From JAAZMI01 sp964603615 (GTDB lineage Bacteria; Bacillota; Dethiobacteria; DTU022; UBA8154): a stretch of DNA of 64,000 bases. This document shows, piece after piece, positions 56,455-64,000 of this stretch. A program made the translations under genes and the position numbers. Each line of letters starts with the position of its first letter. Positions within the stretch are counted from its first letter, which is position 1. Below the pieces are notes generated by a model. It was not told where the DNA came from. It ran no database searches and saw only the letters and a program-made list of their open reading frames with translations. Location of the stretch: the NCBI GenBank assembly GCA_964603615.1, contig CAZRVU010000008.1:11616-75615 (forward strand), in the 5' to 3' direction.

Positions 56455-57720
56455 TTGGCAAATTGCGATTTTCAAGCCATTGGTAAATCCTTGTGGCGCC
56501 AGGAGGACTGGGCTAAAGTTACAGGAAAGGCACGTTTTACTGACGATCTCTCTTTGCCGGGGATGCTCTTTGCCAAAGTTTTACGAAGCCGGGTGCCCAG
56601 TGCCTTTGTGCAAGAAATCGACTGTGCGGAGGCCCGCACACTGCCCGGAGTGGCTGCTGTGCTCACTGCTGCAGATATCCCGGGGCGTAACGGTGTGGGG
56701 ATCATCATCAAGGATGAACCCGTATTGGTTGCAGATAGGATAAGGCGCGTGGGCGATGCCCTGGCCGTGGTAGCGGCCAAAAACAAGACTATTGCTGCTG
56801 CAGCCCTGGAGAAAATAAAAGTTGAGATGCAGGAAGCCGCGGCTGTTTTTTCGCCGCAGGAGGCGCTCTCGACGGCAGCGCTGCCGATTCACGGGGATAG
56901 TAACCTTCTCGTTTACCGTAAGGTACGCAAAGGGGATCTGGAGGAGGTTTTGGCCCGGGCTGATGTTGTTGTTAAAAAAAACTACCGCATGACTTTTGTG
57001 GAACATGCTGCCCTCGAGCCCGAATCCAGTTTGGCCCTGCGGGAGGGAGACAGTATCACCGTCTGGGCTTCGACTCAAAATCCCCATTTTGACCGGGGGG
57101 AGATCGCGGCCCTGCTGGACATCGGGCAGAGCAGGGTTAGGGTAATCCAACAGCCTACCGGCGGCGGCTTTGGCGGAAAATTGGATATCTCCACGCAATG
57201 TCTCGTTGCCCTGTTGGCCTGGCAGACGCGCCGCCCGGTAAAGCTTACTTATTCCCGTGAGGAATCCATTCTAGTTACGGCAAAAAGACATCCCTATGAG
57301 GTCGATTACCTGAGTGCGGCAACTGCCGGCGGGAAACTTTTGGGAGTCAAAGCGGAGATCATGATCGATACGGGCGCTTATGCTTCCTATGGGCCTGGTG
57401 TGGCGACGCGGGCTGCAGTACATGCTACCGGCCCTTATGAGGTTCCGCATGTCCAGGTTGATGTGCACTGTGTCTATACGAATAATCCTTTTTCCGGAGC
57501 AATGCGCGGTTTTGGTGTCCCGCAGATGTGCTTTGTGCATGAAACACAGATGGATCTACTGGCGGAAAAACTGGGTCTTTCCCCCTGGAAGATTCGCAGC
57601 AGGAATTTTTTGCATCCCGGTGCGATAACCGCTACCGGCCAGTTATTATCACAAAGCGTTGGCGTTGCAGCGACGATGCAGGCTGTACGGGCGAAGGTTG
57701 CAGGGGAGGGCCGGTCATGA
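56455..57720 (+). CDS. ndhL: Nicotinate dehydrogenase, large molybdopterin subunit
   Basis: 421 residues. An a/b-hammerhead domain (about 15-130, KVTGKARFTDDLSLPGMLFAKVLRS) precedes the first molybdenum-binding domain with QPTGGGFGGKLDISTQC, SREESILVTAKRHP and SGAMRGFGVPQMCFVHE. In most xanthine-dehydrogenase relatives this and the next gene are one protein of about 760 residues; the split after domain one is a hallmark of Eubacterium barkeri nicotinate dehydrogenase. It hydroxylates nicotinate at C6, in the cytoplasm. TTG start 9 nt after GGAG. Its last codons overlap ndhM (ATGA). Confidence 0.9.
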   Translation: MANCDFQAIGKSLWRQEDWAKVTGKARFTDDLSLPGMLFAKVLRSRVPSAFVQEIDCAEARTLPGVAAVLTAADIPGRNGVGIIIKDEPVLVADRIRRVGDALAVVAAKNKTIAAAALEKIKVEMQEAAAVFSPQEALSTAALPIHGDSNLLVYRKVRKGDLEEVLARADVVVKKNYRMTFVEHAALEPESSLALREGDSITVWASTQNPHFDRGEIAALLDIGQSRVRVIQQPTGGGFGGKLDISTQCLVALLAWQTRRPVKLTYSREESILVTAKRHPYEVDYLSAATAGGKLLGVKAEIMIDTGAYASYGPGVATRAAVHATGPYEVPHVQVDVHCVYTNNPFSGAMRGFGVPQMCFVHETQMDLLAEKLGLSPWKIRSRNFLHPGAITATGQLLSQSVGVAATMQAVRAKVAGEGRS

Positions 57721-58748
57721 AAAAAAGAGGTTGGGGACTGGGTTGTATGTGGTACGGGATCGGTAATACCGGCATGGCCAATCCGTCGGGGGCATTTGTC
57801 GAGCTGCTAGATGATGCTACTGTACTGTTGTTGACAGGATGCGCTGATATCGGCCAGGGTTCCTGCACGGTTTTAGCCCAAATAGCGGCGGAAGAGCTGG
57901 GCGTTGAGCTGTCACAAATCAAGGTTGTCTCTGCAGATACGCGGGTCACGCCCGACGCCGGTGCCACTTCGGCCAGCCGGCAAACCTATATCTCCGGCAA
58001 TGCCGTCAAAACGGCGGCGGCAGGGGCCAAAAAACCATTGCAGGAAAAAGCTGCCGCTTTGCTCCAGGTTCCTGTTTCAGAGCTTGTTTTTAAAACAGGG
58101 AAGATCTATCCACGCTTTGATGCTGCACGTTTTTTAACTATGGAGGAGGTTATCAGGCAGTGCCGCCAGGAAGGCCAGTTAACGCTGGGCAGCGGATGGT
58201 TTAATCCGGTGACAACTGCCCTGGAAGAAGAAACAGGACGGGGTGAACCCTATGCCACTTATGCTTTTGCCACCCAATGGGCGGAGGTGGAGGTGGATAC
58301 GGAGACTGGCGAGGTGACTGTTTTAAGGATTGTTGCCGCGCACGATGTAGGCCAAGCGATTAACCCCCAAATGGTAGAAGGGCAGATCGAAGGGGGTTGT
58401 GTCATGGGTCTAGGCTATGCCTTGATGGAAGAGGTGGTGGTGGAGGAAGGGGTAATTCTCAACCCCCGCTTTTCCAGCTACCTCATACCTACGATGGAGG
58501 ATGTACCGGCAATTGCCTCCCTCATTGTCGAAGAGCAGGAAGAAAGCGGGCCTTTTGGAGCTAAAGGGGTGGGCGAACCAGCACTGATTCCAACCACGCC
58601 GGCCATTCTCAACGCTGTCAGCAATGCCCTGGGCGTGCGCATCACCTCTTTGCCGCTTACACCGGAAAAAATATTGGCTGCTTTGGAAGAAAAGGAAAGA
58701 GAAGGCGAAGGCCAATCAAAAAATAATGGAGAGGGTTCCAATGTTTGA
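57717..58748 (+). CDS. ndhM: Nicotinate dehydrogenase, medium molybdopterin subunit
   Basis: 343 residues, equivalent to the C-terminal molybdenum domain of xanthine dehydrogenase. KKRGWGLGCMWYGIGNTGMANP opens it (in parts), TGCADIGQGSCTVLAQIAAEELG binds the cofactor, and the active-site Glu is in FGAKGVGEPALIP. The E. barkeri enzyme carries a labile selenium on molybdenum; the sequence cannot show this. ATGA overlap with ndhL indicates coupled translation and speaks against an accidental frameshift. Confidence 0.9.
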   Translation: MKKRGWGLGCMWYGIGNTGMANPSGAFVELLDDATVLLLTGCADIGQGSCTVLAQIAAEELGVELSQIKVVSADTRVTPDAGATSASRQTYISGNAVKTAAAGAKKPLQEKAAALLQVPVSELVFKTGKIYPRFDAARFLTMEEVIRQCRQEGQLTLGSGWFNPVTTALEEETGRGEPYATYAFATQWAEVEVDTETGEVTVLRIVAAHDVGQAINPQMVEGQIEGGCVMGLGYALMEEVVVEEGVILNPRFSSYLIPTMEDVPAIASLIVEEQEESGPFGAKGVGEPALIPTTPAILNAVSNALGVRITSLPLTPEKILAALEEKEREGEGQSKNNGEGSNV

Positions 58749-59634
58749 ACAATATCATCAACCGGCCAGTTTGGAGGAAGCGCTGTCCATTTTAGGTGAA
58801 TATAGCGGTCAGGCGCGTGTTGTGGCCGGGGGTACCGATTTGATCCTGCAACTATTCAACCGGGAAATATCCGTCCGCGCACTGGTTGATCTTACCCATA
58901 TCGCAGCATTGCGTCAGATCGGCAGGGAAAATGAACTGATCAAAATTGGGTCTTTAGCTACCCACACAGATTTGGCTACCTCGCCCCTGCTCCAAAAGGT
59001 AGTGCCCTTCCTGGCGGAGGCGGCCGGCAGCGTTGGTTCGCTACAAGTTCGCAACGTCGGCACGGTGGGTGGAAATATCATCAACGCCCAACCTGCTGCA
59101 GATGCCGCCGTGCCCTTGATGGCTTTGGGCGCTGTTTGTAAGGTGGTTTCGACAACAGGTGAAAGGGAGGTGCCTTTGACAGCCCTTTACCGTCCGGAAG
59201 GAGGAACGACCCTGGATCCCGGTTGTGAAATTTTGACAGAGATCCGTTTTGTTGCTCCCGGGGGAAAAGGAGGGGCGGGTGCTTTTATGCGTCTGGCCAG
59301 ACGCAAAGCAGTGACCTTACCGGTTTTTAATACCGCGGTTGTGCTTTGGCCAGATGAGGGGAAAAAAAGAATTGACACGGCCAGTATTGTGATGGGGCCG
59401 GTCGCCCGCATTCCTTTTAAAGCAGGTGCAGCAGAAAAAGTATTAGTTGGTAGCCCGGCCGGGGAACATTCTTTCAGGCAGGCGGCGCAAGTAGCCGCCG
59501 ATGAAGCCCGGCCCAGGGATAGCCGTTTCCGCGGGAGTTCGCTTTATCGTAAAAAGCTGACGCGGGTGATGGTTTTTCGGGCCCTGGTCAAGGCCTGGGA
59601 CAATCTTAAAAACGGGGGGCAGTTTTATGGCTAA
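58741..59634 (+). CDS. ndhF: Nicotinate dehydrogenase, FAD subunit
   Basis: 297 residues from MFEQYHQPASLEEAL; GGAGAGGG precedes this ATG and the gene overlaps ndhM by 8 bp. FAD-binding motifs are RVVAGGTDLILQL and VRNVGTVGGNIINAQPAADAAV. It receives electrons from the Fe-S clusters and passes them to NADP or NAD. It belongs to the coupled ndhLMFS operon. Confidence 0.93.
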   Translation: MFEQYHQPASLEEALSILGEYSGQARVVAGGTDLILQLFNREISVRALVDLTHIAALRQIGRENELIKIGSLATHTDLATSPLLQKVVPFLAEAAGSVGSLQVRNVGTVGGNIINAQPAADAAVPLMALGAVCKVVSTTGEREVPLTALYRPEGGTTLDPGCEILTEIRFVAPGGKGGAGAFMRLARRKAVTLPVFNTAVVLWPDEGKKRIDTASIVMGPVARIPFKAGAAEKVLVGSPAGEHSFRQAAQVAADEARPRDSRFRGSSLYRKKLTRVMVFRALVKAWDNLKNGGQFYG

Positions 59635-60106
59635 GGCAAAGAAAAGCATTTCATTTGTTCTTAACCAGCAACCGGTAACAGTGGAAGTGGAAGCGGATAC
59701 CCTTTTGATCACTTTGATCCGGGAAACCCTGGGACTGACGGGGACCAAGCTAGGATGCGGCGAGGGAGAATGTGGTGCCTGCACTGTTTTCGTGGACAAC
59801 AAAGCAGTAAACTCCTGCCTTTTCCCGGCCTGGAAGGTGGAAAACACCTCTGTTTTAACGGTTGAGGGTCTGGGCACGGAGGAAAATCCCCATCCCTTGC
59901 AGGAAGCTTTTCTAAAGGCAGGTGCTGTGCAGTGCGGTTTTTGCACCTCCGGTATGTTGATGTCCAGTTACGCTTTATTGCTAAAGAAAAAAAAGCCTAC
60001 AGTAGATGAAATTAAAGAGGCCCTGGCCGGTAATCTTTGCCGTTGCACCGGCTATGTGAAAATCCTTGAAGCGGTACAGAAGGCCTCCCAAAAAATGGAT
60101 AAATGA
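59627..60106 (+). CDS. ndhS: Nicotinate dehydrogenase, [2Fe-2S] subunit
   Basis: 159 residues. The plant-type cluster uses C44, C49, C52 and C64 (GCGEGECGACTVF), and the second cluster C103, C106, C138 and C140 (QCGFC and LCRCTGY). It carries electrons from molybdenum to FAD. It overlaps ndhF by 8 bp and ends 30 bp before the enamidase gene. Confidence 0.95.
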   Translation: MAKAKKSISFVLNQQPVTVEVEADTLLITLIRETLGLTGTKLGCGEGECGACTVFVDNKAVNSCLFPAWKVENTSVLTVEGLGTEENPHPLQEAFLKAGAVQCGFCTSGMLMSSYALLLKKKKPTVDEIKEALAGNLCRCTGYVKILEAVQKASQKMDK

Positions 60107-60136
60107 TCGCTACCCAGCCGAAAGGAGAGAGAAGCT

Positions 60137-61291
60137 TTGAGTACCCTACTTTTTAAAAATATTGGTTGCCTCGTTTCGGGTAAAATAGATGAACCTTATT
60201 GTTCGGCAAATACCCTTTTGGTCAAAGAAGGCTTGATTGCCGCCATTGGTAATGCCCCCCCTGACGTGGAGGAGGCCGATCTGGTCATCGATGTCCGGGG
60301 CGCTACTGTGGCTCCGGGTTTGATCGACTCGCACACCCATCCCGTGCTTGGTGATTTTACCCCGCGGCAGAATATGTTGGGTTTTATTGAAAGCGCGCTG
60401 CACGGGGGGGTAACCACCATGATCTCGGCTGGCGAAGCCCATACCCCCGGGCGTCCCAAAGATCCCGCGGGGGCAAAAGCACTGGCCATCCTTTGTCATA
60501 AATCTTCCTGTAACCATCGCCCTGGCGGTGTCAAGCTGCACGGCGGAGCACTGATTTTAGAGAAAGGGCTGCAAGCAGAGGATTTTGCCGAAATGGCGGC
60601 AGAAGGGGTCTGGCTGGTCGGTGAAGTAGGGCTGGGCAGCGTCAAGGAACCGGAGAAGGCCGCACAGATGGTTAGCTGGGCACACCGGCATGGCATGAAA
60701 GCCATGATGCATACCGGGGGCACCTCCATACCCGGTAGTTCCGTAGTCACGGCTGATGACGTGCTCACCGTTCAACCAGATGTTGCCTCCCATGTGAACG
60801 GGGGGCCTACCGCTCCAGCTTTGCCGGAGATTGCCAGGCTGGTCAATGAATCTCAGATTGCCTTGGAGATAGTGCATTGCGGCAATCCGAAAGCGGCTGA
60901 TTACGCGGCGCGGCTACTTTTTGTTAAAGGAGAGCTGCACCGCCTGGTTTTGGGCAACGATGCCCCCTCGGGCACTGGTGTAATCCCCCTGGGAATACTG
61001 AGAGTGATGGCCCAATTGGCCTCCCTTTCGGGAATTCCCCCGGCAGAAATTTGGGCGGCGGCCAGCGGTAACACCGCGCAGCTTTATGGCTTGAATACGG
61101 GAAAAATAGAAGTAGGGCGGGAAGCAGATCTGGTTGTTGTGGATGCCCCCCTGGGTTCTGTGGGCACAGATGCCCTTGCAGCCCTGGCGGCAGGCGATCT
61201 GCCTGCCGTGTCCCTGGTTTTAATAGATGGAGAGATCGTCGTCAAAGGGAGCAGAAACACTCCTCCGCCCAAACGTAAGCCCCTTTACTAG
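60137..61291 (+). CDS. ena: Enamidase (6-oxo-1,4,5,6-tetrahydronicotinate amidohydrolase)
   Basis: 384 residues of the amidohydrolase superfamily. Metal ligands visible are H66 and H68 (IDSHTHP), E163 (GEVGLG), H192 (MMHTGGTSIPGSS), H219 and D275 (LGNDAPSGTG). The stretches ALHGGVTTMISAGE, HTGGTSIPGSSVVTADDV and the ending SRNTPPPKR closely match what I recall of E. barkeri enamidase. It opens the reduced ring hydrolytically to give 2-formylglutarate and ammonia. TTG start with AAAGGAGAG upstream. Position right after ndhS supports the call. Confidence 0.93.
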   Translation: MSTLLFKNIGCLVSGKIDEPYCSANTLLVKEGLIAAIGNAPPDVEEADLVIDVRGATVAPGLIDSHTHPVLGDFTPRQNMLGFIESALHGGVTTMISAGEAHTPGRPKDPAGAKALAILCHKSSCNHRPGGVKLHGGALILEKGLQAEDFAEMAAEGVWLVGEVGLGSVKEPEKAAQMVSWAHRHGMKAMMHTGGTSIPGSSVVTADDVLTVQPDVASHVNGGPTAPALPEIARLVNESQIALEIVHCGNPKAADYAARLLFVKGELHRLVLGNDAPSGTGVIPLGILRVMAQLASLSGIPPAEIWAAASGNTAQLYGLNTGKIEVGREADLVVVDAPLGSVGTDALAALAAGDLPAVSLVLIDGEIVVKGSRNTPPPKRKPLY

Positions 61292-61323
61292 TCTTGCTGG
61301 AGCCGAAGGTTTACTATTGATTT

Positions 61324-61380
61324 TATGATTCTACTGCCTAAACTCTATTTGCAAGGCGTTCGCTGAGATCATCATCCCTT
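61324..61380 (+). repeat. Partial copy of MITE-like element (right end, inverted)
   Basis: 57 bp match the reverse complement of 48921-48977 without gaps, 49 of 57 identical, starting with the TATGATT terminus. The rest of the element is absent. It lies between the enamidase and AA_synth genes. Confidence 0.8.
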
Positions 61381-61464
61381 TGGTTTATTGGATTACTATT
61401 ATTGTCAATTATTGATTATTGGTTGTCGATCGTTGAACATTATAAATAGAGGGAGTGACCAGAG

Positions 61465-62055
61465 ATGTCGGGAGATCCTGAAATCCGTAAAATTTACCTG
61501 TTTGTTGAAGAAACCCATGCCGATGGGGAGAAAAAGCTGGCGCAACCGACGCGTAAGGCGGCTGCAGCCGTGGTTTTTAAAAATCCCTATGCCGGTCAGT
61601 ACGTAGAGAATCTTTCCCTGCTTTATGATTGGAGCGAGAAGCTGGGAGAGATCCTCACGCAAAAAGCCGTGGCGGCGCTGGGGATCAAGCCGGAAGAAGT
61701 GGAAAGTTATGGTAAGGCGGCGATCGCCGGTGAAAAAGGCGAACTGGAGCACTGTGCAGCAATACTGCATCCCAAGTTAGGCAAACCCCTGCGGGATAAT
61801 GTCGGTGGCGGCAAGGCGATCATTCCTTCTGCTAAAAAACTGGGTTTTCCCGGGGCGGCGATTGATGTGCCGCTGCATTTTAAAAACGCTGCCTTTGTGC
61901 GTTCCCATTTTGATGCTCTGGAGGTGCGCCTCCCCGATGCGCCCCGGGCGGATGAACTTGTTTTAATAGTCGTTGTAACCGATGCGGGCCGGCCCTTTGC
62001 TCGAATTGGCGGCCTCACAGTAGCCGAAGTCAAAGGCGAGGACGGCCTGAGATAA
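61465..62055 (+). CDS. AA_synth / DUF1185 family protein
   Basis: 196 residues. RKIYLFVEETHADGEKKLAQPTRKAAAAVVFKNPYAG (in parts) and KPLRDNVGGGKAIIPSAKKLGFPGAAIDVPLHFK are characteristic of the amino-acid-synthesis (AA_synth, DUF1185) family, whose biochemical role is not settled. I do not recall it in the E. barkeri nicotinate cluster. It lies between ena and hnr, so a role in ring or 2-formylglutarate chemistry, or in stabilising an intermediate, is possible. ATG with GGGAG upstream. Confidence 0.82.
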   Translation: MSGDPEIRKIYLFVEETHADGEKKLAQPTRKAAAAVVFKNPYAGQYVENLSLLYDWSEKLGEILTQKAVAALGIKPEEVESYGKAAIAGEKGELEHCAAILHPKLGKPLRDNVGGGKAIIPSAKKLGFPGAAIDVPLHFKNAAFVRSHFDALEVRLPDAPRADELVLIVVVTDAGRPFARIGGLTVAEVKGEDGLR

Positions 62056-62279
62056 AAACAAGTCGAATTCAAGCCGGGGATAGGTCTTGACTTGAATTGG
62101 CTTCTATTTTATCGTCAAATAAAATTATATTTTGGACAGCAACCTTATATTTCTGTTACAAAACTATATAACATTTCAGGGTCAAAACACTAAAGTTTGC
62201 TAGACGAGAACAGGGATCTTTCACTAACAAGATCAGTAAAAAATGAGCGAACAACTATAAAATCATTTTAAATACATTC

Positions 62280-62300
62280 CACCGGGTTAACAACCCGGTG
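62280..62300 (+). promoter_or_regulatory. Perfect 9-bp palindrome just upstream of the hnr ribosome site
   Basis: CACCGGGTT at 62280-62288 pairs with AACCCGGTG at 62292-62300 around AAC. The ribosome site GGAG for hnr begins 10 bp later. It may be an operator, or an mRNA hairpin that stabilises the transcript or limits initiation. No U-run follows. Confidence 0.6.
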
Positions 62301-62322
62301 AGCAGGAGCTGGAGTGGTCTTT

Positions 62323-63831
62323 ATGATCATCGTCGATCGGGAAAAATGCACGGGTTGTGGGAGATGCGTGCGGGACTGCCCTGTGGGAGCGATCAAAATA
62401 GTCGAAAAAAAAGCAGTCGTTGATGAAGGTTGCATTCATTGCGGGGTATGCTTGCAAGTATGTGAGTTTGATGCCCTCACCAGGCCAGTGAAGGTAAATG
62501 AAGCGGCTTGCAAGTGCACTTCCTGCCCTGTGCAGTGCGAAATCGAGCCCGGTTTTACAGGAGCCTGCCGCCGCTACATGAACGTGAATGGGGTTCTCGT
62601 CAGAAACAGATCCTTGGTTACAGATTTTCCCATCTGGCAGGCGGGGGTCAAGGCCACGGAGCGGCCCTTAATTACCGGGGCGGGTGCCGGGACAGCTTAT
62701 CCCTGCTGCCGGCCTGCACCGCACATTGTTCAAGATATCGTTGATGATGTGGAGGTTGTAACTGTGGTTACGGAGGCCCCGCTCAGCTATAGCGGTGCAA
62801 AAGTCAAGATCGATACAAATTTCTATATCGGCGCAGAAGGAGCCAAGGTTCGCCGGCAGGGTCGTGTCGTAGGCATGGTAGAGACAGAAGAATATGGCTC
62901 AAAGATGCTTTCCATTGGCGGGGTCAACTTGTTGACAGGGCAGGATGGCTTTATCGTGGCCAGGACTATTGTGGAGATCTGTAACGGAGAGAAAGTCAAA
63001 TTGCGGGTGGAAAAGGGCGCTAGACTGGAGTTGCAGGTGGGGAAAAGGCCGCTGATTAACGGTCAGGAGGATACCAAGATGCGCGTGGGGTGCGGTAGTG
63101 CAACCGTGGGCATGTTTGCCCCGCAACTGGCTGCCGTTGTCGACGAAGCTATTATTCTCGATCACCATGTGGTTGGTCTTTTATCCGAACATGCTGCCGG
63201 TGAATATGCCGGTATGCAGTGGAGCGGGGTGGTCCCCAGGGCCAGAAAAAGTACCAGGGGCCGCTATTTTGGAGAGCCCGGCCAGGGCTGGGGCGGAACA
63301 AACGTCGAAGACCCCCGTGAGGCTATCCTAAGGGTGGATCCTGGAGTGGCCCGGCCAGGTATAAACATCCTGGTGACAGAAACAACGGGTCAGCAGGCCG
63401 CCCTTTTTATCCTGCAAGAAAACGGGGAGATTGAGGAGATTCCCATGCGGGAAGACGTCAAGGCCGCGGTGGAGGTGATTGCTTCTTCCTGCCAGGAAGC
63501 AAGAGTTTCCGCTGTCTATGTTGGCGGGACAGGGGGGAGTGCCCGTGCCGGTGTGACCAACTACCCCTTCAAATTGACGCGGGCCGTGCATGCCGGTGAA
63601 GCAAACCTCACGATTGGTGGGGCACCAACCTATGTTCTCCCTGGTGGCGGCATCAATTTTCTGGTCGATGTAGAAAAAGTGGTTCCAAAAGCGTTTACCT
63701 GGGTTCCGACTCCGGCTACTGTGGCCCCGGTAGAGTATACCATGAGCAAAGAAAAATACCGGGAGATAGGCGGACACCTGGCAAACATCGTCGATGTTTC
63801 GACCGTCAAAAAACGGGGAAAGCAGGGATGA
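62323..63831 (+). CDS. hnr: 6-hydroxynicotinate reductase (Fe-S enzyme)
   Basis: About 502 residues from MIIVDREKC; GGAG 8 nt upstream fits this ATG better than GTG at 62314. A bacterial ferredoxin domain has C9, C12, C15, C19 and C37, C40, C43, C47, followed by another cysteine group at 63, 65, 68, 72 and 82. The large C-terminal part includes GGTNVEDPREAI and YVGGTGGSARAGVTNYP. It matches the E. barkeri 6-hydroxynicotinate reductase type, which uses reduced ferredoxin to make 6-oxo-1,4,5,6-tetrahydronicotinate, the enamidase substrate. It is the last gene in the window. Confidence 0.88.
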   Translation: MIIVDREKCTGCGRCVRDCPVGAIKIVEKKAVVDEGCIHCGVCLQVCEFDALTRPVKVNEAACKCTSCPVQCEIEPGFTGACRRYMNVNGVLVRNRSLVTDFPIWQAGVKATERPLITGAGAGTAYPCCRPAPHIVQDIVDDVEVVTVVTEAPLSYSGAKVKIDTNFYIGAEGAKVRRQGRVVGMVETEEYGSKMLSIGGVNLLTGQDGFIVARTIVEICNGEKVKLRVEKGARLELQVGKRPLINGQEDTKMRVGCGSATVGMFAPQLAAVVDEAIILDHHVVGLLSEHAAGEYAGMQWSGVVPRARKSTRGRYFGEPGQGWGGTNVEDPREAILRVDPGVARPGINILVTETTGQQAALFILQENGEIEEIPMREDVKAAVEVIASSCQEARVSAVYVGGTGGSARAGVTNYPFKLTRAVHAGEANLTIGGAPTYVLPGGGINFLVDVEKVVPKAFTWVPTPATVAPVEYTMSKEKYREIGGHLANIVDVSTVKKRGKQG

Positions 63832-63890
63832 CAGTTCCCTTTTAAGATGGTGGCAGCCAATTTTTACTACAAATCTCCCAAAAATAGTCG

Positions 63891-63915
63891 CTAACCCCGG
63901 CATTATCGGGGTTAG
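63891..63915 (+). terminator. Probable terminator after hnr
   Basis: CTAACCCCG at 63891-63899 pairs with CGGGGTTAG at 63907-63915 around seven bases. The following TCTGCGTTTTGG is only moderately U-rich, so termination efficiency is uncertain. Confidence 0.55.
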
Positions 63916-64000
63916 TCTGCGTTTTGGCCATCAAAAAACTGGGAACTATGAGTAAAATGTTAGCGGGAGGGGGAAGTTTTTAAAAAAGACTAGGTCTTAG

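Noticed and set aside
62066..62098. Stem AATTCAAG/CTTGAATT after the AA_synth gene as a terminator
   Set aside because: The stem is AU-rich with a 17-nt loop and no U-run directly after it.

Overview
The window reads as a scaffold from an anaerobic, spore-forming Firmicute of the Clostridia/Peptococcaceae kind, probably a metagenome assembly. The evidence is an alpha/beta small acid-soluble spore protein, the Firmicute order rplU-prp-rpmA-obgE-nadD-yqeK-lytR-like-rsfS (an RRM protein gene sits between nadD and yqeK), a type I-B/III-D CRISPR locus, TRAP transporters and a fermentative nicotinate gene set. Two runs of exactly 100 N are each flanked by the same 55 bp on both sides. Removing one copy plus the N restores an intact reading frame in both cases, so these are unmerged contig overlaps and not broken genes.

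Region 1 (1-28.6 kb) is one CRISPR-Cas island, all on the minus strand. A giant array (about 122 repeats, 121 spacers, running off the left edge) has its leader at 7997-8191. Next to it lie cas2, cas1, cas4, cas3, cas5, cas7 and cas8b (type I-B), then a CARF protein with a LuxR-type HTH, then a type III-D module: Cas7 with insertion, Csx19, a double-Cas7 (2x) protein, Csx10, Cas7, Cas10, a CARF-nuclease, Cas6 and Csx15. The I-B block has no Cas6 of its own and the III-D block has no array or adaptation genes of its own, so the two appear to share one crRNA supply. The order cas7, csx10 (Cas5 plus helical tail), cas7-2x, csx19, cas7-ins looks like an unfused version of the III-Dv effector.

Region 2 (28.6-37.7 kb): a 1.16-kb non-coding stretch with short repeats, then a mannose-1-phosphate guanylyltransferase/phosphomannomutase-like fusion (+), then a minus-strand set of an Rrf2 regulator, a fused TRAP permease, a TAXI binding protein and an acyl-CoA ligase.

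Region 3 (37.7-47.1 kb): housekeeping genes for ribosome assembly, NAD synthesis and the cell envelope, then a sirtuin, a spore protein and an orphan DNA methyltransferase.

Region 4 (47.1-63.9 kb) is a nicotinate catabolism locus on the plus strand. It holds a PAS-AAA+-Fis sigma-54 activator, an MFS transporter, a near-consensus sigma-54 promoter (50871-50887), a methylmalonate-semialdehyde-dehydrogenase-like enzyme, a DctPQM TRAP transporter, all four nicotinate dehydrogenase subunits in the Eubacterium barkeri arrangement (molybdopterin subunit split in two), enamidase, an AA_synth/DUF1185 protein and 6-hydroxynicotinate reductase. These enzymes convert nicotinate to 2-formylglutarate. The co-located dehydrogenase suggests an oxidative exit to glutaryl-CoA instead of the known reductive 2-hydroxymethylglutarate route. 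This is an inference. MITE-like repeats and an (AAAG)n tract surround the activator.
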